A stretch of 64,000 nucleotides of DNA from Alcaligenaceae bacterium CGII-47 (GTDB lineage: Bacteria > Pseudomonadota > Gammaproteobacteria > Burkholderiales > Burkholderiaceae_B): positions 252,985 to 316,984 of the forward strand of contig JAHTBO010000003.1 in the NCBI GenBank assembly GCA_019166125.1, written 5' to 3'. A model generated the notes under the pieces. That model was not told where the DNA came from. It made no database searches and saw nothing but the letters and a program-made list of their open reading frames with translations. This document shows, one piece after another, positions 9,170 through 18,108 of this stretch. Numbering within the stretch: position 1 is the stretch's first letter; every line of letters starts with the position of its first letter. Both the position numbers and the translations under genes were made by a program.

Positions 9170-10534
9170 ATGCCAATTGCTAAGAGCGATCTGCTTATAT
9201 CTTCGGAGCCTCTCTACAAACGCTTGGCCCAGACGCTTGAGGATCGAATCCGCTCGGGTCAGATCGCCGCAGGCCAGCGTTTGCCGCCGCATCGCGAGCT
9301 GGCGTACAAATTAGGGGTCGCTGTCGGATCGGTGGCGCGTGCATACAGCGTTTTGGCAAATGAAGGCCTCGTAAGTGGTGAGGTCGGACGGGGGACCATC
9401 GTCCAGGATCTGGGTCAGACGCAGCGTATTGGCCTGACCCTGGATGCCTCGCGAATAGATATGCGCCTCGTCATCCCCCCCCCCATCGAAGACCCTGAGC
9501 TTTTGAGCGCATTAGGCCCAAAGACACTGAACGGGCTTGCACGAAGCTGGCAACGATTGAGCCTGAACAACTTCCCGGAAACCAGCGGGCAAGAGCAGCA
9601 CAGGCAGGCGGCGGCTCAGTGGTGTACCGCGCGTGGTGTTGCGGCAACGCCAGGCACTTCGATCATGACTTATGGTAGTCAGGATGCGATGTTGGCCACC
9701 ATTCTGGGATTAACCAAACCCAGTGAGCCCATCCTTTGTGAGGAATTCACGGCAGCCGCCTTACGGAACCTCGCTACCACCTTGGGCCGCAAACTCATTC
9801 CGGTAGAGATGGATGATCAAGGGGTGATCCCAGAAGCACTGGCCGACGCCGCCAAACGCTACGCAGCGCGTCTTATTATCGTTTTCCCTTCATTGCAAAC
9901 ACCCACTGCACGCCGTATGTCCAGCGCCCGCCGCGCTGCGATTGCCGCAGTCGTAGAAGAGGCTGAACTTCTCTTGTTCGAGAATAGCGGCTACGGAGCG
10001 TTGGTTGATCTGCCTGCCGATGATTTTTCACGATATTTACCTGAACGCTGCATCAGCGTCCAGGCCTTATCCAATGTCACCTTGCCTGGGCTTCGATGTG
10101 CCACGCTCCACGCACCACCGCGTTTACTCCCAAGGATCGTCGCGGTTCTGCACTCGGTGAGTATCGCTTTGTCTACCGTGGTGGCAGAAATTGCATCCAC
10201 CTGGATTCTGAGCGGCTTGGCCGAGCGTGTGTTGGCTGCCAATCGCGCAGTGCTGCGTCGCCGCCATGCAATTATTGCAGAATACTTCCCCGATGTTGCC
10301 CTACGTACGCCCCTTGGCAGCCCCTACATCTGGCTTCCTTATCCAGACGGCACTGCGGATGATTTAGTCCAGGCGGCGTCCGTGCGTGGTGTCGGCGTTA
10401 TTCCATCCGATCGCTTTAGTGTGGCCAGCATGTCAAAGGTCAACGCCATCCGGGTGGCGATCTCTACGCCTCCAAATGACGAACTCGTATCGCGGGGGCT
10501 GGATATCTTGCGCGAGCTCGTCGGGCATGACTGA
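9170..10534 (+). CDS. MocR/PdxR-type GntR regulator lacking PLP-binding residues
   Basis: A 454-residue transcription factor with an N-terminal GntR winged helix (LYKRLAQTLEDRIRSGQI, LPPHRELAYKLGVAVGSV, LVSGEVGRGT) fused to an aminotransferase fold-I domain. The PLP sites are changed. The usual QNPT is QTPT (243-246), the Asp-rich EDD-x-Y motif is ENSGY (271-275), and the Schiff-base lysine in SK-x3-PGLR is Asn302 (SNVTLPGLR). The domain probably binds an effector without an internal aldimine. Divergent placement makes it the likely regulator of the CoA-transferase/ABC operon, and the effector may be the imported solute or its product. Confidence 0.88.
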   Translation: MPIAKSDLLISSEPLYKRLAQTLEDRIRSGQIAAGQRLPPHRELAYKLGVAVGSVARAYSVLANEGLVSGEVGRGTIVQDLGQTQRIGLTLDASRIDMRLVIPPPIEDPELLSALGPKTLNGLARSWQRLSLNNFPETSGQEQHRQAAAQWCTARGVAATPGTSIMTYGSQDAMLATILGLTKPSEPILCEEFTAAALRNLATTLGRKLIPVEMDDQGVIPEALADAAKRYAARLIIVFPSLQTPTARRMSSARRAAIAAVVEEAELLLFENSGYGALVDLPADDFSRYLPERCISVQALSNVTLPGLRCATLHAPPRLLPRIVAVLHSVSIALSTVVAEIASTWILSGLAERVLAANRAVLRRRHAIIAEYFPDVALRTPLGSPYIWLPYPDGTADDLVQAASVRGVGVIPSDRFSVASMSKVNAIRVAISTPPNDELVSRGLDILRELVGHD

Positions 10535-10611
10535 TCATGCACAGGATTGAACCCATTGCTCGTCTGGCGTCGCATCGAGCGGCATACGCAGCTCAATATC
10601 TAACTCATCGA
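10535..10611 (-). pseudogene. Possible gene remnant after the MFS gene
   Basis: After the MFS stop the minus strand stays open for about 25 codons, read as VIDELDIELRMPLDATPDEQ then WVQSCA, with no good start codon. The composition looks like the N-terminus of a real soluble protein. It ends directly against the convergent MocR gene. It may be the leftover of a gene cut when the two blocks were joined. The evidence is composition only, so confidence is low. Confidence 0.25.
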
Positions 10612-11928
10612 TTACGCCTCCTGAACCTCTTCCAACCCGGCTGCAGCGTATATCGCTAATGCAGCCATCAACGTGAAGATCGCAAGCACAGCACCAATGC
10701 CGAGCCACTGCGCGATGACTCCGAAGATGCCGCCAGCGAGCAGAATCAACCCGACCACCGAATTGCTGAGCGCGGTGTAGGTCGCTCGGCTGTCGCGATC
10801 GGCCATGTCTACGACATGCACTGAACGCCCCAAGCGCACGCCCTGATGCGCAATCATCAGCACAAACAGCAGCATCGGTAGTAGCGCTGTCCCGCCCAGC
10901 AGATCCGGCATCATTAATGCAACGAAGGCGGCCACAGCATTTGCCAGCGCAGCGAGCGTCGCAGCAAGCATCAGTACGCGCCGACTCGATCGATCGGCGA
11001 GCCACCCCCAGGCGTAGGCGCTGGCCAGGCTCGCCCCCGCCGACGCAATCATGAATGGGCCCAGCGTGCCAAGGCCGCTGGCCGTGCTGTCGCCGCTGAG
11101 AGCGATATAAAACGGTGGTGCCAGCGCCGTCGACAGCAGCAATCCACGTGTCACGATAAGACGTCGCAGAGGCGCATCACTACGCAGCAGGCCAATCTGT
11201 GCGATCACCGCGGCCAGGCCGTCGATGCCGCCTGCGGTCGCACCGGGCTCTTCGCGGATTGATCCGAAGACGAACGCGGCGAGCAACCAGCAGATGCCGC
11301 CGAGCGTGACCATGCCGGCGACAATTGGCACGGTGAGCGGGATCCACCCCATTGAATAACCGACTGCCAACAGCAGTGTCGCCATGGCGGCGACGCTGCC
11401 TGCCGTACCGCTGATCGAGCCACGACGACCCTTGTCCACGGTCTTGCCGAGAACGTCCTTAAAGCTGATCGAGCACAGGCTGCGGCCTAGCGCAAAGACC
11501 GCGATCAAAGCGACCGACACAATGCCCGCAACGGATCCTGAGAGCATTTGTGCCAACCACCCCATCAAGCCAAAGCCAATGATCGCCGCGCCCTGGACGA
11601 CACAGCCGAACACGTAAACGGTCTTACGGATATCAAGCCGGCGGATGCGCGCCGAGATTGCTAGTTGCGGCAGCATCGCCAGCGATTCACGCACCGGTAC
11701 CAACAGGCCCAGCGCCCAGGTCGGGGTGCCGATGGCGTCAAGCAACCAGGCGAGCACAAGCTTGGGATCGGCCAGACCTTCACCGATTTTCGTGAGGCTG
11801 AGCGATACGGCATGCACGCCATAGTTGCGTGGCTGCTCGCGGCATGCGGATTCGGGCAGATCACGACACACCTGCACCAGCGTATCATCGCCGACAAGTA
11901 GTGCGTGCAGGCGGGCGTAACCAGTCAT
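10612..11928 (-). CDS. MFS transporter
   Basis: A 438-residue polytopic inner-membrane protein of the major facilitator superfamily with about 12 hydrophobic segments in two halves. A basic cytoplasmic loop follows the early helices (ISARIRRLDIRKTVYVFG), and the second half has the related WGWLADRSSRRVLML loop. Start is ATG at 11928, overlapping the FMN reductase stop by one base (TAATG), so the two are translationally coupled. This removes 15 residues from the longest frame. The long N-terminal part (about 60 residues, several Cys and Arg) before the first helix is unusual. Substrate unknown; pairing with a flavin reductase suggests export linked to redox-active compounds. Confidence 0.85.
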   Translation of the reverse strand: MTGYARLHALLVGDDTLVQVCRDLPESACREQPRNYGVHAVSLSLTKIGEGLADPKLVLAWLLDAIGTPTWALGLLVPVRESLAMLPQLAISARIRRLDIRKTVYVFGCVVQGAAIIGFGLMGWLAQMLSGSVAGIVSVALIAVFALGRSLCSISFKDVLGKTVDKGRRGSISGTAGSVAAMATLLLAVGYSMGWIPLTVPIVAGMVTLGGICWLLAAFVFGSIREEPGATAGGIDGLAAVIAQIGLLRSDAPLRRLIVTRGLLLSTALAPPFYIALSGDSTASGLGTLGPFMIASAGASLASAYAWGWLADRSSRRVLMLAATLAALANAVAAFVALMMPDLLGGTALLPMLLFVLMIAHQGVRLGRSVHVVDMADRDSRATYTALSNSVVGLILLAGGIFGVIAQWLGIGAVLAIFTLMAALAIYAAAGLEEVQEA

Positions 11929-12479
11929 TAGCTGGCGTGTTTTTTCACCCATACGACATAGCGATCCATCCAATCCTGCAGGAATTTCTCGCTGCCCGCA
12001 TTGAGATTGCCTGACGCATCGAACAATCCTTCCTTGGCGTGAATGAATGCTTCGGGCTGCCCTAACGTCGGCACGTCCAGATACGCGAGGACGGTGCGCA
12101 AATGCTGCTGCGCCACCGCCGTGCCGATGGCGCCAATCGAGGCACCCAGCACACCGGCTGGCTTTCCCGCCCAGGCGTTTTCACCATAAGGGCGCGAGGC
12201 ATGATCGATAGCGTTCTTGAGTACGCCCGGAATCGAGCGGTTGTATTCGGCGGTGACGAACAGTAGCCCACGGGCCGACTTAATTTCAGCCTTCAGACGT
12301 TTAACCGGCTCAGCCTGATTTGCATCGTCATCCTGGTTGTAGAGCGGCAGGTCACCGATCTGAAGCGGATTAAACGAAAATTCTGGCGGCGCAAGCTTTG
12401 CAATCGCCGTGGCGAGCTTGCGGTTGAATGAATCGCGGCGAAGGCTGCCGATCACAACAGCGATGGGGTATTGGCTCAT
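11928..12479 (-). CDS. NADPH-dependent FMN reductase / quinone reductase family protein
   Basis: A 183-residue flavodoxin-fold oxidoreductase (FMN_red family, ArsH/ChrR/YieF-like). The phosphate loop GSLRRDSFNRKLA (about 12-24) and the FMN motif TAEYNRSIPGVLKNAIDHASRP (start about 76) are clear, as is the GASIGAIGTAVAQQHLR segment. It is predicted to reduce FMN, quinones or similar acceptors with NAD(P)H in the cytosol. It is the upstream partner of the MFS gene and lies 110 nt after the MBL-fold gene, so it may be read from its own promoter. The physiological substrate is not indicated. Confidence 0.9.
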   Translation of the reverse strand: MSQYPIAVVIGSLRRDSFNRKLATAIAKLAPPEFSFNPLQIGDLPLYNQDDDANQAEPVKRLKAEIKSARGLLFVTAEYNRSIPGVLKNAIDHASRPYGENAWAGKPAGVLGASIGAIGTAVAQQHLRTVLAYLDVPTLGQPEAFIHAKEGLFDASGNLNAGSEKFLQDWMDRYVVWVKKHAS

Positions 12480-12589
12480 GTTGATCTCCTGAAAGGACTA
12501 GCTTACAGCAAGCGGGATTTCGTAGCTCGGATTGGGGCGTTGGTGCACAAAGCGGACGGCGTTAGCAGCGGATTTGTGCGCCAAACGCC

Positions 12590-13714
12590 TCAATGCACAA
12601 CGCTTGTTTCATTCACTTCCGACTTAACGTTGGATGTGACCACCGACAAGCATCGTCCCGCAGATGCCACTGCCTGGACAACTAAAGATCCCGGATGCCG
12701 CCAGTTACTATACCGATCTGCGGATGCAACACAGAAACTTGCTTGAATTTGATCAAGAAGCTCGGTATGGAAATTGCACTCCGAACCATGGTGAGGCAGC
12801 GTCATCGTGACAACTTCCTGCAGCAAAGTCCTGTAATGATTAAGAAACGCTCGACGCCGCCGACCGTTTCTCAAGGCCGCATCGCCTGTACCCAGCCATG
12901 CCACGCCGGCCTTTTCTGATTCCGAAAAGGTCGACGCTCCAAACTTGCCCAAATATTCGCTCTGGTGTTGGGCAGTCGGGACCGGCCCGGAGTATATACA
13001 CATAGAAGTGATGTTCAGATCAGGGCAGATCTTAATATAGGCATCTTGGAGATCTGAAAGGTGCGTTGTCAGCAACTCTAGGACGTATTTAGCGTCGCGC
13101 AACGAATTCTCGAGCTCCTCGAGCGTCTTATTTTGTCTTGCGGCGAGATTTTCCAAAAATGGTCTGGTTTCGGCCTCGACCGAGGGGTCAACGTATGGTG
13201 CCAATAGTCAGGCTGGCGGGGTGGCGTCACTCGTGCATACCATCCCGAGGCTGTCAGGCATTACAACGCTGCCATCGGGCTCACCAGGGAGAGTGGAATT
13301 GATAGATCCTGTGCCGACAAGGTTCCATGGCATATCACCATACAGCAGCCCAGCGCTATCGCCCGGACCGTCTCCTGATTCTTCTGGCCCCCTACTGAAT
13401 GGTGATCCGTGTTCAGGGTCGCCTGGTCGGACAATGACCTGAACCGCCAGCCCATTACCTTGGTTGAGCAGCCGCTCGACACCATTCAAGTGATCGGCAT
13501 GTGCATGAGAGATAAAAAGAATATCAAGTGGCTGCGGTGCTCCGACTAGCTTGAGATATGCATCAATCCGGGCGTCTCGCTGCTGAGCGTAACTGGTCAT
13601 TGCTCCGCAATCAACGACATATCGGAGCCAAGGTTCCTCGGCATGTGACAATTCACCTGTGTGAAAAAAGCCCTGGCCAACCGCGTACTGCGTTCGAGTG
13701 TTTCGTATCATCAT
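12590..13714 (-). pseudogene. MBL-fold hydrolase gene interrupted by an in-frame UGA
   Basis: Two consecutive open frames lie in the same reading frame, separated only by TGA (13210-13208) and one CTA codon. The first part (168 aa) holds the zinc motif HAHADHLNG (H70, H72, D74, H75). The second (204 aa) holds the C-terminal half of a ComEC-like metallo-beta-lactamase fold (AWLGTGDAAL, LPHHGS). Joined, they make a 374-residue protein with all domain parts. If Trp stood at the stop the sequence would read PPAWLLAPYVDP, so TGG to TGA is a plausible single change. It is either a recent nonsense mutation, a readthrough site or a sequence error. It follows the second MBL gene of the patatin/peptidase cassette by 127 nt. 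Confidence 0.75.
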
Positions 13715-13841
13715 CGCTTTCTATGCTCCCGTAATTTGACGGAACTCTTTACCCACGCAAGTCATACTCTGATTTCAGAGCTTGAACCTTTTCCGGCTGA
13801 ACATCTGTCGCGACAACACTTTATATCCTGCGTTCCATCCA

Positions 13842-15158
13842 TCAATCCTGACCGAAAAGCGCGTCAACGTACGCGACATTCCCTATGGCATCCGTGGCGA
13901 CAAGATGGGTGCGTTCGCGCAGTGCCGTGACCAAGGCGCGACGTGGCACTTCCGTGCCGATTCGCTCATCCCCGTGCTTGCCAGGCTTGGTGGACATCAT
14001 TGAGGTGATGGTCTCGGGCGACTTTGATGCACCCGGGACCCGATCATCGGGGAACCAGTGCTGCCATAGTGTCTTGGGCGTTGCGTTGCGGCTGCCATGG
14101 TGGCCCACCTTATACACATTGACACCGTGCAGCAGCTCAACAAAATCGGCACGCCCCAGCGCGTACTCCCAGTTCTCGATCTGTGCGTCGCCGGGGAATA
14201 GCAGCTTCTGTTCGCCGAACTCAAATAACAGAATCACGCTGGTATTATTCATCGCCTTGTCCAGCGAACGCACGATGCCCAGCAACCGCTCGCTTTGGGC
14301 ACGGCGCACGGCGTGAACGAGCCAGCGGGCCTCCGGCGATGCGCTCCCGCCAGTGACCTGCGGGTAGCCCTCAAACAGTAGCGCGTCCTCGGTCTCCCGC
14401 GCTTGCGCACTGATACCGAACGCCTGCGATTGCGCAAGCCAGAATTCATCCGGGTCGGCACTGCGTTGCCTCTTGATGGCTGCCGACTGCGTCACCGTGG
14501 GCGGACCAAGCACATGCACCTTCACGCCCGGCAAAAAACCCTGCAAGCGGGTGCGTTTGCCAGCATATACGTAATCGTTTCTTCCCATTTTGGCAAGGTT
14601 CTCTACAGCGCGCGCGTTGCCTAGATTGTCCTCGCCGAGGAAGGCGAGTTCTCGTATGACCGACGTTGCTCCTAGCGAGCGCTTCAGGCGTGGTATCTCT
14701 CTGTCCATGACTTGCTGGGAGATGACCTGCATGCGTTCAAGTGAGGCTCTACGCAAGGCCATGCCCTTGAAATGGGCTGGCGCAACTGCCTCGACTGGAA
14801 GATCCCGCTGTTCGGTCCATGGCTGAACCACCCAGCGTGGCTTCAGTGCGGCGATCACAACACCCGGACCATCCTCTTTGACGCCAGGGTCAAAGCCGGC
14901 AATGTGATCGGCGTGCCGATGGGTAGCGACCACTGCGAACGGATCCATGTTGACGGCCTGTCTGATGTCCTCGGCAATTTTTGCCAGCATTCTGGCTCGA
15001 TTGACTCCCTCTGGCGCCTCGGTCGAACCGAAGTCGATCAGCACATGACGTGCGGGGCTGGGTGCGGGGTAGCTGAAAGTCAGCAGAAAGCAGTCGCCGA
15101 ATCCGACTTGATACATGCGCACCCGCACGTGTGTAGGGGTAGAAGGCCGGCGCCTCAT
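13842..15158 (-). CDS. MBL-fold metallohydrolase (ComEC/Rec2-like)
   Basis: A 438-residue soluble metallo-beta-lactamase-fold protein. The motif THRHADHIAGF gives H80, H82, D84 and H85. A GDA segment (LLFPGDAQIENWEYAL) and KVGHHGSRNATPKTL follow, as in the MBL half of ComEC-type proteins. No membrane segments are seen, so it is a stand-alone hydrolase, possibly acting on nucleic acid or another phosphoester. Its ATG overlaps the peptidase stop by 4 nt (ATGA), showing translational coupling. The inserts between motifs make it longer than the typical stand-alone MBL. The substrate is unknown. Confidence 0.82.
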   Translation of the reverse strand: MRRRPSTPTHVRVRMYQVGFGDCFLLTFSYPAPSPARHVLIDFGSTEAPEGVNRARMLAKIAEDIRQAVNMDPFAVVATHRHADHIAGFDPGVKEDGPGVVIAALKPRWVVQPWTEQRDLPVEAVAPAHFKGMALRRASLERMQVISQQVMDREIPRLKRSLGATSVIRELAFLGEDNLGNARAVENLAKMGRNDYVYAGKRTRLQGFLPGVKVHVLGPPTVTQSAAIKRQRSADPDEFWLAQSQAFGISAQARETEDALLFEGYPQVTGGSASPEARWLVHAVRRAQSERLLGIVRSLDKAMNNTSVILLFEFGEQKLLFPGDAQIENWEYALGRADFVELLHGVNVYKVGHHGSRNATPKTLWQHWFPDDRVPGASKSPETITSMMSTKPGKHGDERIGTEVPRRALVTALRERTHLVATDAIGNVAYVDALFGQD

Positions 15159-16951
15159 GAGGTGATCCTGCGTTCAGAGCGCCCAGAGCTAAAGCCATAT
15201 AGTGCCCGCGCCCTATGCATGCGGGAAAAATATCCACGGCTGAATGCTTCATCACTTGCGTAATCGAAGAAACCCGATCGCGCCAGGTAGTCCAATCGTG
15301 CTTGCTGGCGCTGCACATCGGCGATGTTATTGCCAATACTGTATTTGAGTTGGCCGAATTCATCGAACACCAACACGCCACCACCATACAGTCGTACCTG
15401 GCGGTTTATCTGGATTTCAGCGGGGCGTTTCAACCCGAGCCCCCTCAACTCGTGGCCACGAACGGCAAGGACCTGCATGTAGTCCACCACCGTTTCCTGC
15501 ACCAATAAACCATCCGGTGCTACCCGCGCAATCGGACGCACAGCCTGAACGTTCGTACAGGCGGTGGCAGACAACTTCAAGGAATCAAAATTTTCCCACA
15601 GGAAACGGAACGCCTCGACAGGATCCCGTTGTAACTGTGCGAAATGAATATTCCGGTGCGACACGGATTCACCAAACGGCTTCCAGCAGCCTTCATTGTG
15701 CGCCCCGCTAGTCGGGTTCACGCCCCACAATGCGAACTGGGCGCGCACCTTGTCGCGGTAGCCGTATTTCGAATCGTCTGGTACGGTTTCCCGATCAGCG
15801 GTGAGCAAGGCGCTAAGGAAATCACCAAACTGCAGATCGGTAGGAGGCGCGTAGTCCAGCGCACGCAGGCACATGGTCAGCAGGTGCTGTGCGCCAGTGG
15901 CCCCTTCTTCGATGACACGGCCACCATCAATCAAGCCGCCTCCCGTGGACAACAGCGCGCGAATGCGCTCGCTCCATACGGTGAGGAACGCATTCATGAT
16001 CGCCGCGACCAGGATTTCCCCGCGTTGATGAGGTTCTTCGTAATCTGGATCGCTTAGCCATCGCCGGTTGGGCGTGAGCAGTACAGAACGCCGCAATGCG
16101 GTGGCCACGCCATTGGGAATCACATTACTCATCTGCTCAGCCAGGCCGAGTAACGCAGATTGCTTAAGAAACTGTGCATCAATTTGTGCTAGATCGACCA
16201 GTTTGCGCCCGTTATTGAATATCTTGGCGCTTTCGAACACTGCCTCGATCAAGCGGCCTTGGGACAGCACCGAGAGCAAAGCCACCAGATCGGCGAAGCC
16301 TTCGTGGAATCCAGCCTGATCGGCTGAGGACGGATCGATATAGCGCGGCCTGAGTCCGTCGAGCAGGGCGTGCGTGGTCTCGTGCGCCACCACGTCATGC
16401 GAGAGACAGGTATACACCGTCTGCATTTTGCCGATCGGAAAATAGCCAAAGCTCAGACTACGATCCTCGCGTGAATAGTACGCGTTGGCGTCCGCAAAAG
16501 CGTGCGGGGCAATATGCAGTTGATGGCCCGAGAACCCGAAGTTGACCCGGCGTCCCAGCGCCGTCTCGAAGGCGCCAATCACCTGCATGGCAATCGCGTA
16601 GACATTTTGTTGGTGAAAGGTCGGATCGGCCAAAAGTGTCGCATCCGACTCGCCTGCAAACGGATCGGCCCACGCTCTGGCCGACTCATAGCCGCCACGG
16701 CGGGGCAGATACAGACGGTCGCGCGATGCATCGTAATCAACGACTTTGATACGTGCACCACAAGGGCCTGGATGGATGGGCTCTGCAGTTATAGTAGCTG
16801 TCGCCGTTAAAATGCGACCGTCCTGAGCGCACACCGAGGGATCCTGGGCGACGATGGTAAGCTCGCGCTGAGGTGCAGATTCCCCGCGTGTTTCTGCCAG
16901 ATCGCGTTTACGCTGCGACCGGGGTTTACTCGTAGAGACAGCACCATTCAT
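15155..16951 (-). CDS. Gluzincin (M4-like) zinc metallopeptidase
   Basis: A 598-residue predicted zinc peptidase. The active site is VVAHETTHALLDG (H190, E191, H194), and the third ligand is Glu217 in FHEGFADLVALL, the spacing expected for thermolysin-like gluzincins. There is no signal peptide, so it is probably cytoplasmic, unlike secreted M4 enzymes. I chose ATG at 16951 because GGGAG lies about 7 nt upstream; the longer frame would run into the patatin gene. It starts 14 nt after the patatin stop and overlaps the MBL gene by 4 nt. The substrate is unknown; it could process a partner in this cassette. Confidence 0.8.
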   Translation of the reverse strand: MNGAVSTSKPRSQRKRDLAETRGESAPQRELTIVAQDPSVCAQDGRILTATATITAEPIHPGPCGARIKVVDYDASRDRLYLPRRGGYESARAWADPFAGESDATLLADPTFHQQNVYAIAMQVIGAFETALGRRVNFGFSGHQLHIAPHAFADANAYYSREDRSLSFGYFPIGKMQTVYTCLSHDVVAHETTHALLDGLRPRYIDPSSADQAGFHEGFADLVALLSVLSQGRLIEAVFESAKIFNNGRKLVDLAQIDAQFLKQSALLGLAEQMSNVIPNGVATALRRSVLLTPNRRWLSDPDYEEPHQRGEILVAAIMNAFLTVWSERIRALLSTGGGLIDGGRVIEEGATGAQHLLTMCLRALDYAPPTDLQFGDFLSALLTADRETVPDDSKYGYRDKVRAQFALWGVNPTSGAHNEGCWKPFGESVSHRNIHFAQLQRDPVEAFRFLWENFDSLKLSATACTNVQAVRPIARVAPDGLLVQETVVDYMQVLAVRGHELRGLGLKRPAEIQINRQVRLYGGGVLVFDEFGQLKYSIGNNIADVQRQQARLDYLARSGFFDYASDEAFSRGYFSRMHRARALYGFSSGRSERRITS

Positions 16952-16965
16952 GTGCGCTCTCCCGT

Positions 16966-18108
16966 TCAAGCCAGTGGCTGATCTGGGTATGGAAAAATGG
17001 GCTTTGGGGTATCTGCACGACACAAGCTACTGCACCAGCGGCGTATACCAGCGTCGCACACGGCATAGCCCCAGTTGATCAGGCGTTTTTGCTCGGTGTC
17101 GTTGAAAGCATCCAAGCGAGTACGCATGCTCGCTAGTTGCGTGATGGACTGTCTAGAGACCGGCAAAGCATCACCCAGCTCATAGTCGACAATCTGCGTC
17201 GTGATCCCCCAGTAGGTTCCCTTGGGGCCACCATCGGCTGGGTCATGCTCGTGACGCTGGAACTGGTCTATCAACCAGCGCTTGCGTGCGCCACGCGCCT
17301 GATCGGTCGCGATTTCGAAGGCGGCATGAAGCTGTGAAAACCAACCAGTAGCAGGGCGCTCTGCGTTCACAAAGGGAGCACCAGCGTCGCTGACCAGGAT
17401 GTTCGCGTACTTATCCCAGATGGGTTCCAGGCCCATATTATCGTAGGCGCCACCGTCCGTAAGATAAAGGCGCTGGGAAAAACGCTTGTCGTTGGTCAGC
17501 GTAGAGTAAGTGGTCGCTTCCCACTTTGCCTGACGAGTATCGATTTCCACGGGCGACAGGAACGGAGGAAAAGCACTGGATGCGGCGACTGCACGCGCCA
17601 GCGGAACATCCAAAGCAGTCCGCCCGATGCGGTAGTCTACGATCCGATTACGCGTAAGATGTACCAGGCGTCCAGTCTGGAGGTTGGTCGAGCAAAACGT
17701 AAAGCGTGGTCTATCTAGCGGCAACTGCGACAGCAACAACCCATCGAATAACGCACCGTCATACTTGCTAGCCAGCACGTCGCTCACGCGGCGAAACGGT
17801 GTCAGCAGGCCACCGATAATGGTTGGGGTATCAATAGTGTGGCTGCAAAACTTCCGGAGCACATCGGTGAGGCGCGCAATACGCTGCAGTGCGTCATCGG
17901 TGGGATGTCGCACCCAATCAGCGGCGAGCGCGCCGGCGACAATTGATCCTCCGGACACGCTGGAGACATGGCTGACTTGCTCCAGAACACCCGTTTCCGC
18001 CAGCCGCCGAAGCGAGCCAACATGGAACAGCGTCGCACGATAGCCCCCCCCTGACAGCGACAAACCAATACCGGATTCGCGTTTGCGGGGTTTGCGCGTA
18101 GCGTTCAT
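16966..18108 (-). CDS. Patatin-like phospholipase
   Basis: A 380-residue patatin-fold lipid hydrolase. The oxyanion loop is SLSGGGYRATLFHVG (18-31). The nucleophile is Ser52 in SVSGG, where the first Gly of the usual GxSxG is Ser. The catalytic Asp is D218 in LTDGGAYDNMG, so the Ser-Asp dyad is intact. It has no signal peptide or transmembrane helix and would act on membrane phospholipids from inside. Start is ATG with AAGGA 6 nt upstream. It leads the cassette with the metallopeptidase and MBL proteins. Patatins are known effectors of bacterial immune systems such as CBASS, but no nucleotide cyclase is seen nearby. Confidence 0.88.
   Translation of the reverse strand: MNATRKPRKRESGIGLSLSGGGYRATLFHVGSLRRLAETGVLEQVSHVSSVSGGSIVAGALAADWVRHPTDDALQRIARLTDVLRKFCSHTIDTPTIIGGLLTPFRRVSDVLASKYDGALFDGLLLSQLPLDRPRFTFCSTNLQTGRLVHLTRNRIVDYRIGRTALDVPLARAVAASSAFPPFLSPVEIDTRQAKWEATTYSTLTNDKRFSQRLYLTDGGAYDNMGLEPIWDKYANILVSDAGAPFVNAERPATGWFSQLHAAFEIATDQARGARKRWLIDQFQRHEHDPADGGPKGTYWGITTQIVDYELGDALPVSRQSITQLASMRTRLDAFNDTEQKRLINWGYAVCDAGIRRWCSSLCRADTPKPIFPYPDQPLA

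Noticed and set aside
10627-11005. Minus-strand frame inside the MFS gene
   Set aside because: It is an overlapping shadow of the MFS gene; only its last part, after the MFS stop, was kept as a possible remnant.
13208-13210. UGA as a selenocysteine codon
   Set aside because: The position is not a conserved catalytic Cys site in MBL proteins and no selenocysteine insertion stem was recognised just after it.
12590-18108. Known CBASS system with a patatin effector
   Set aside because: No cyclase (CD-NTase) gene and no CBASS accessory gene is present in or beside the cassette.
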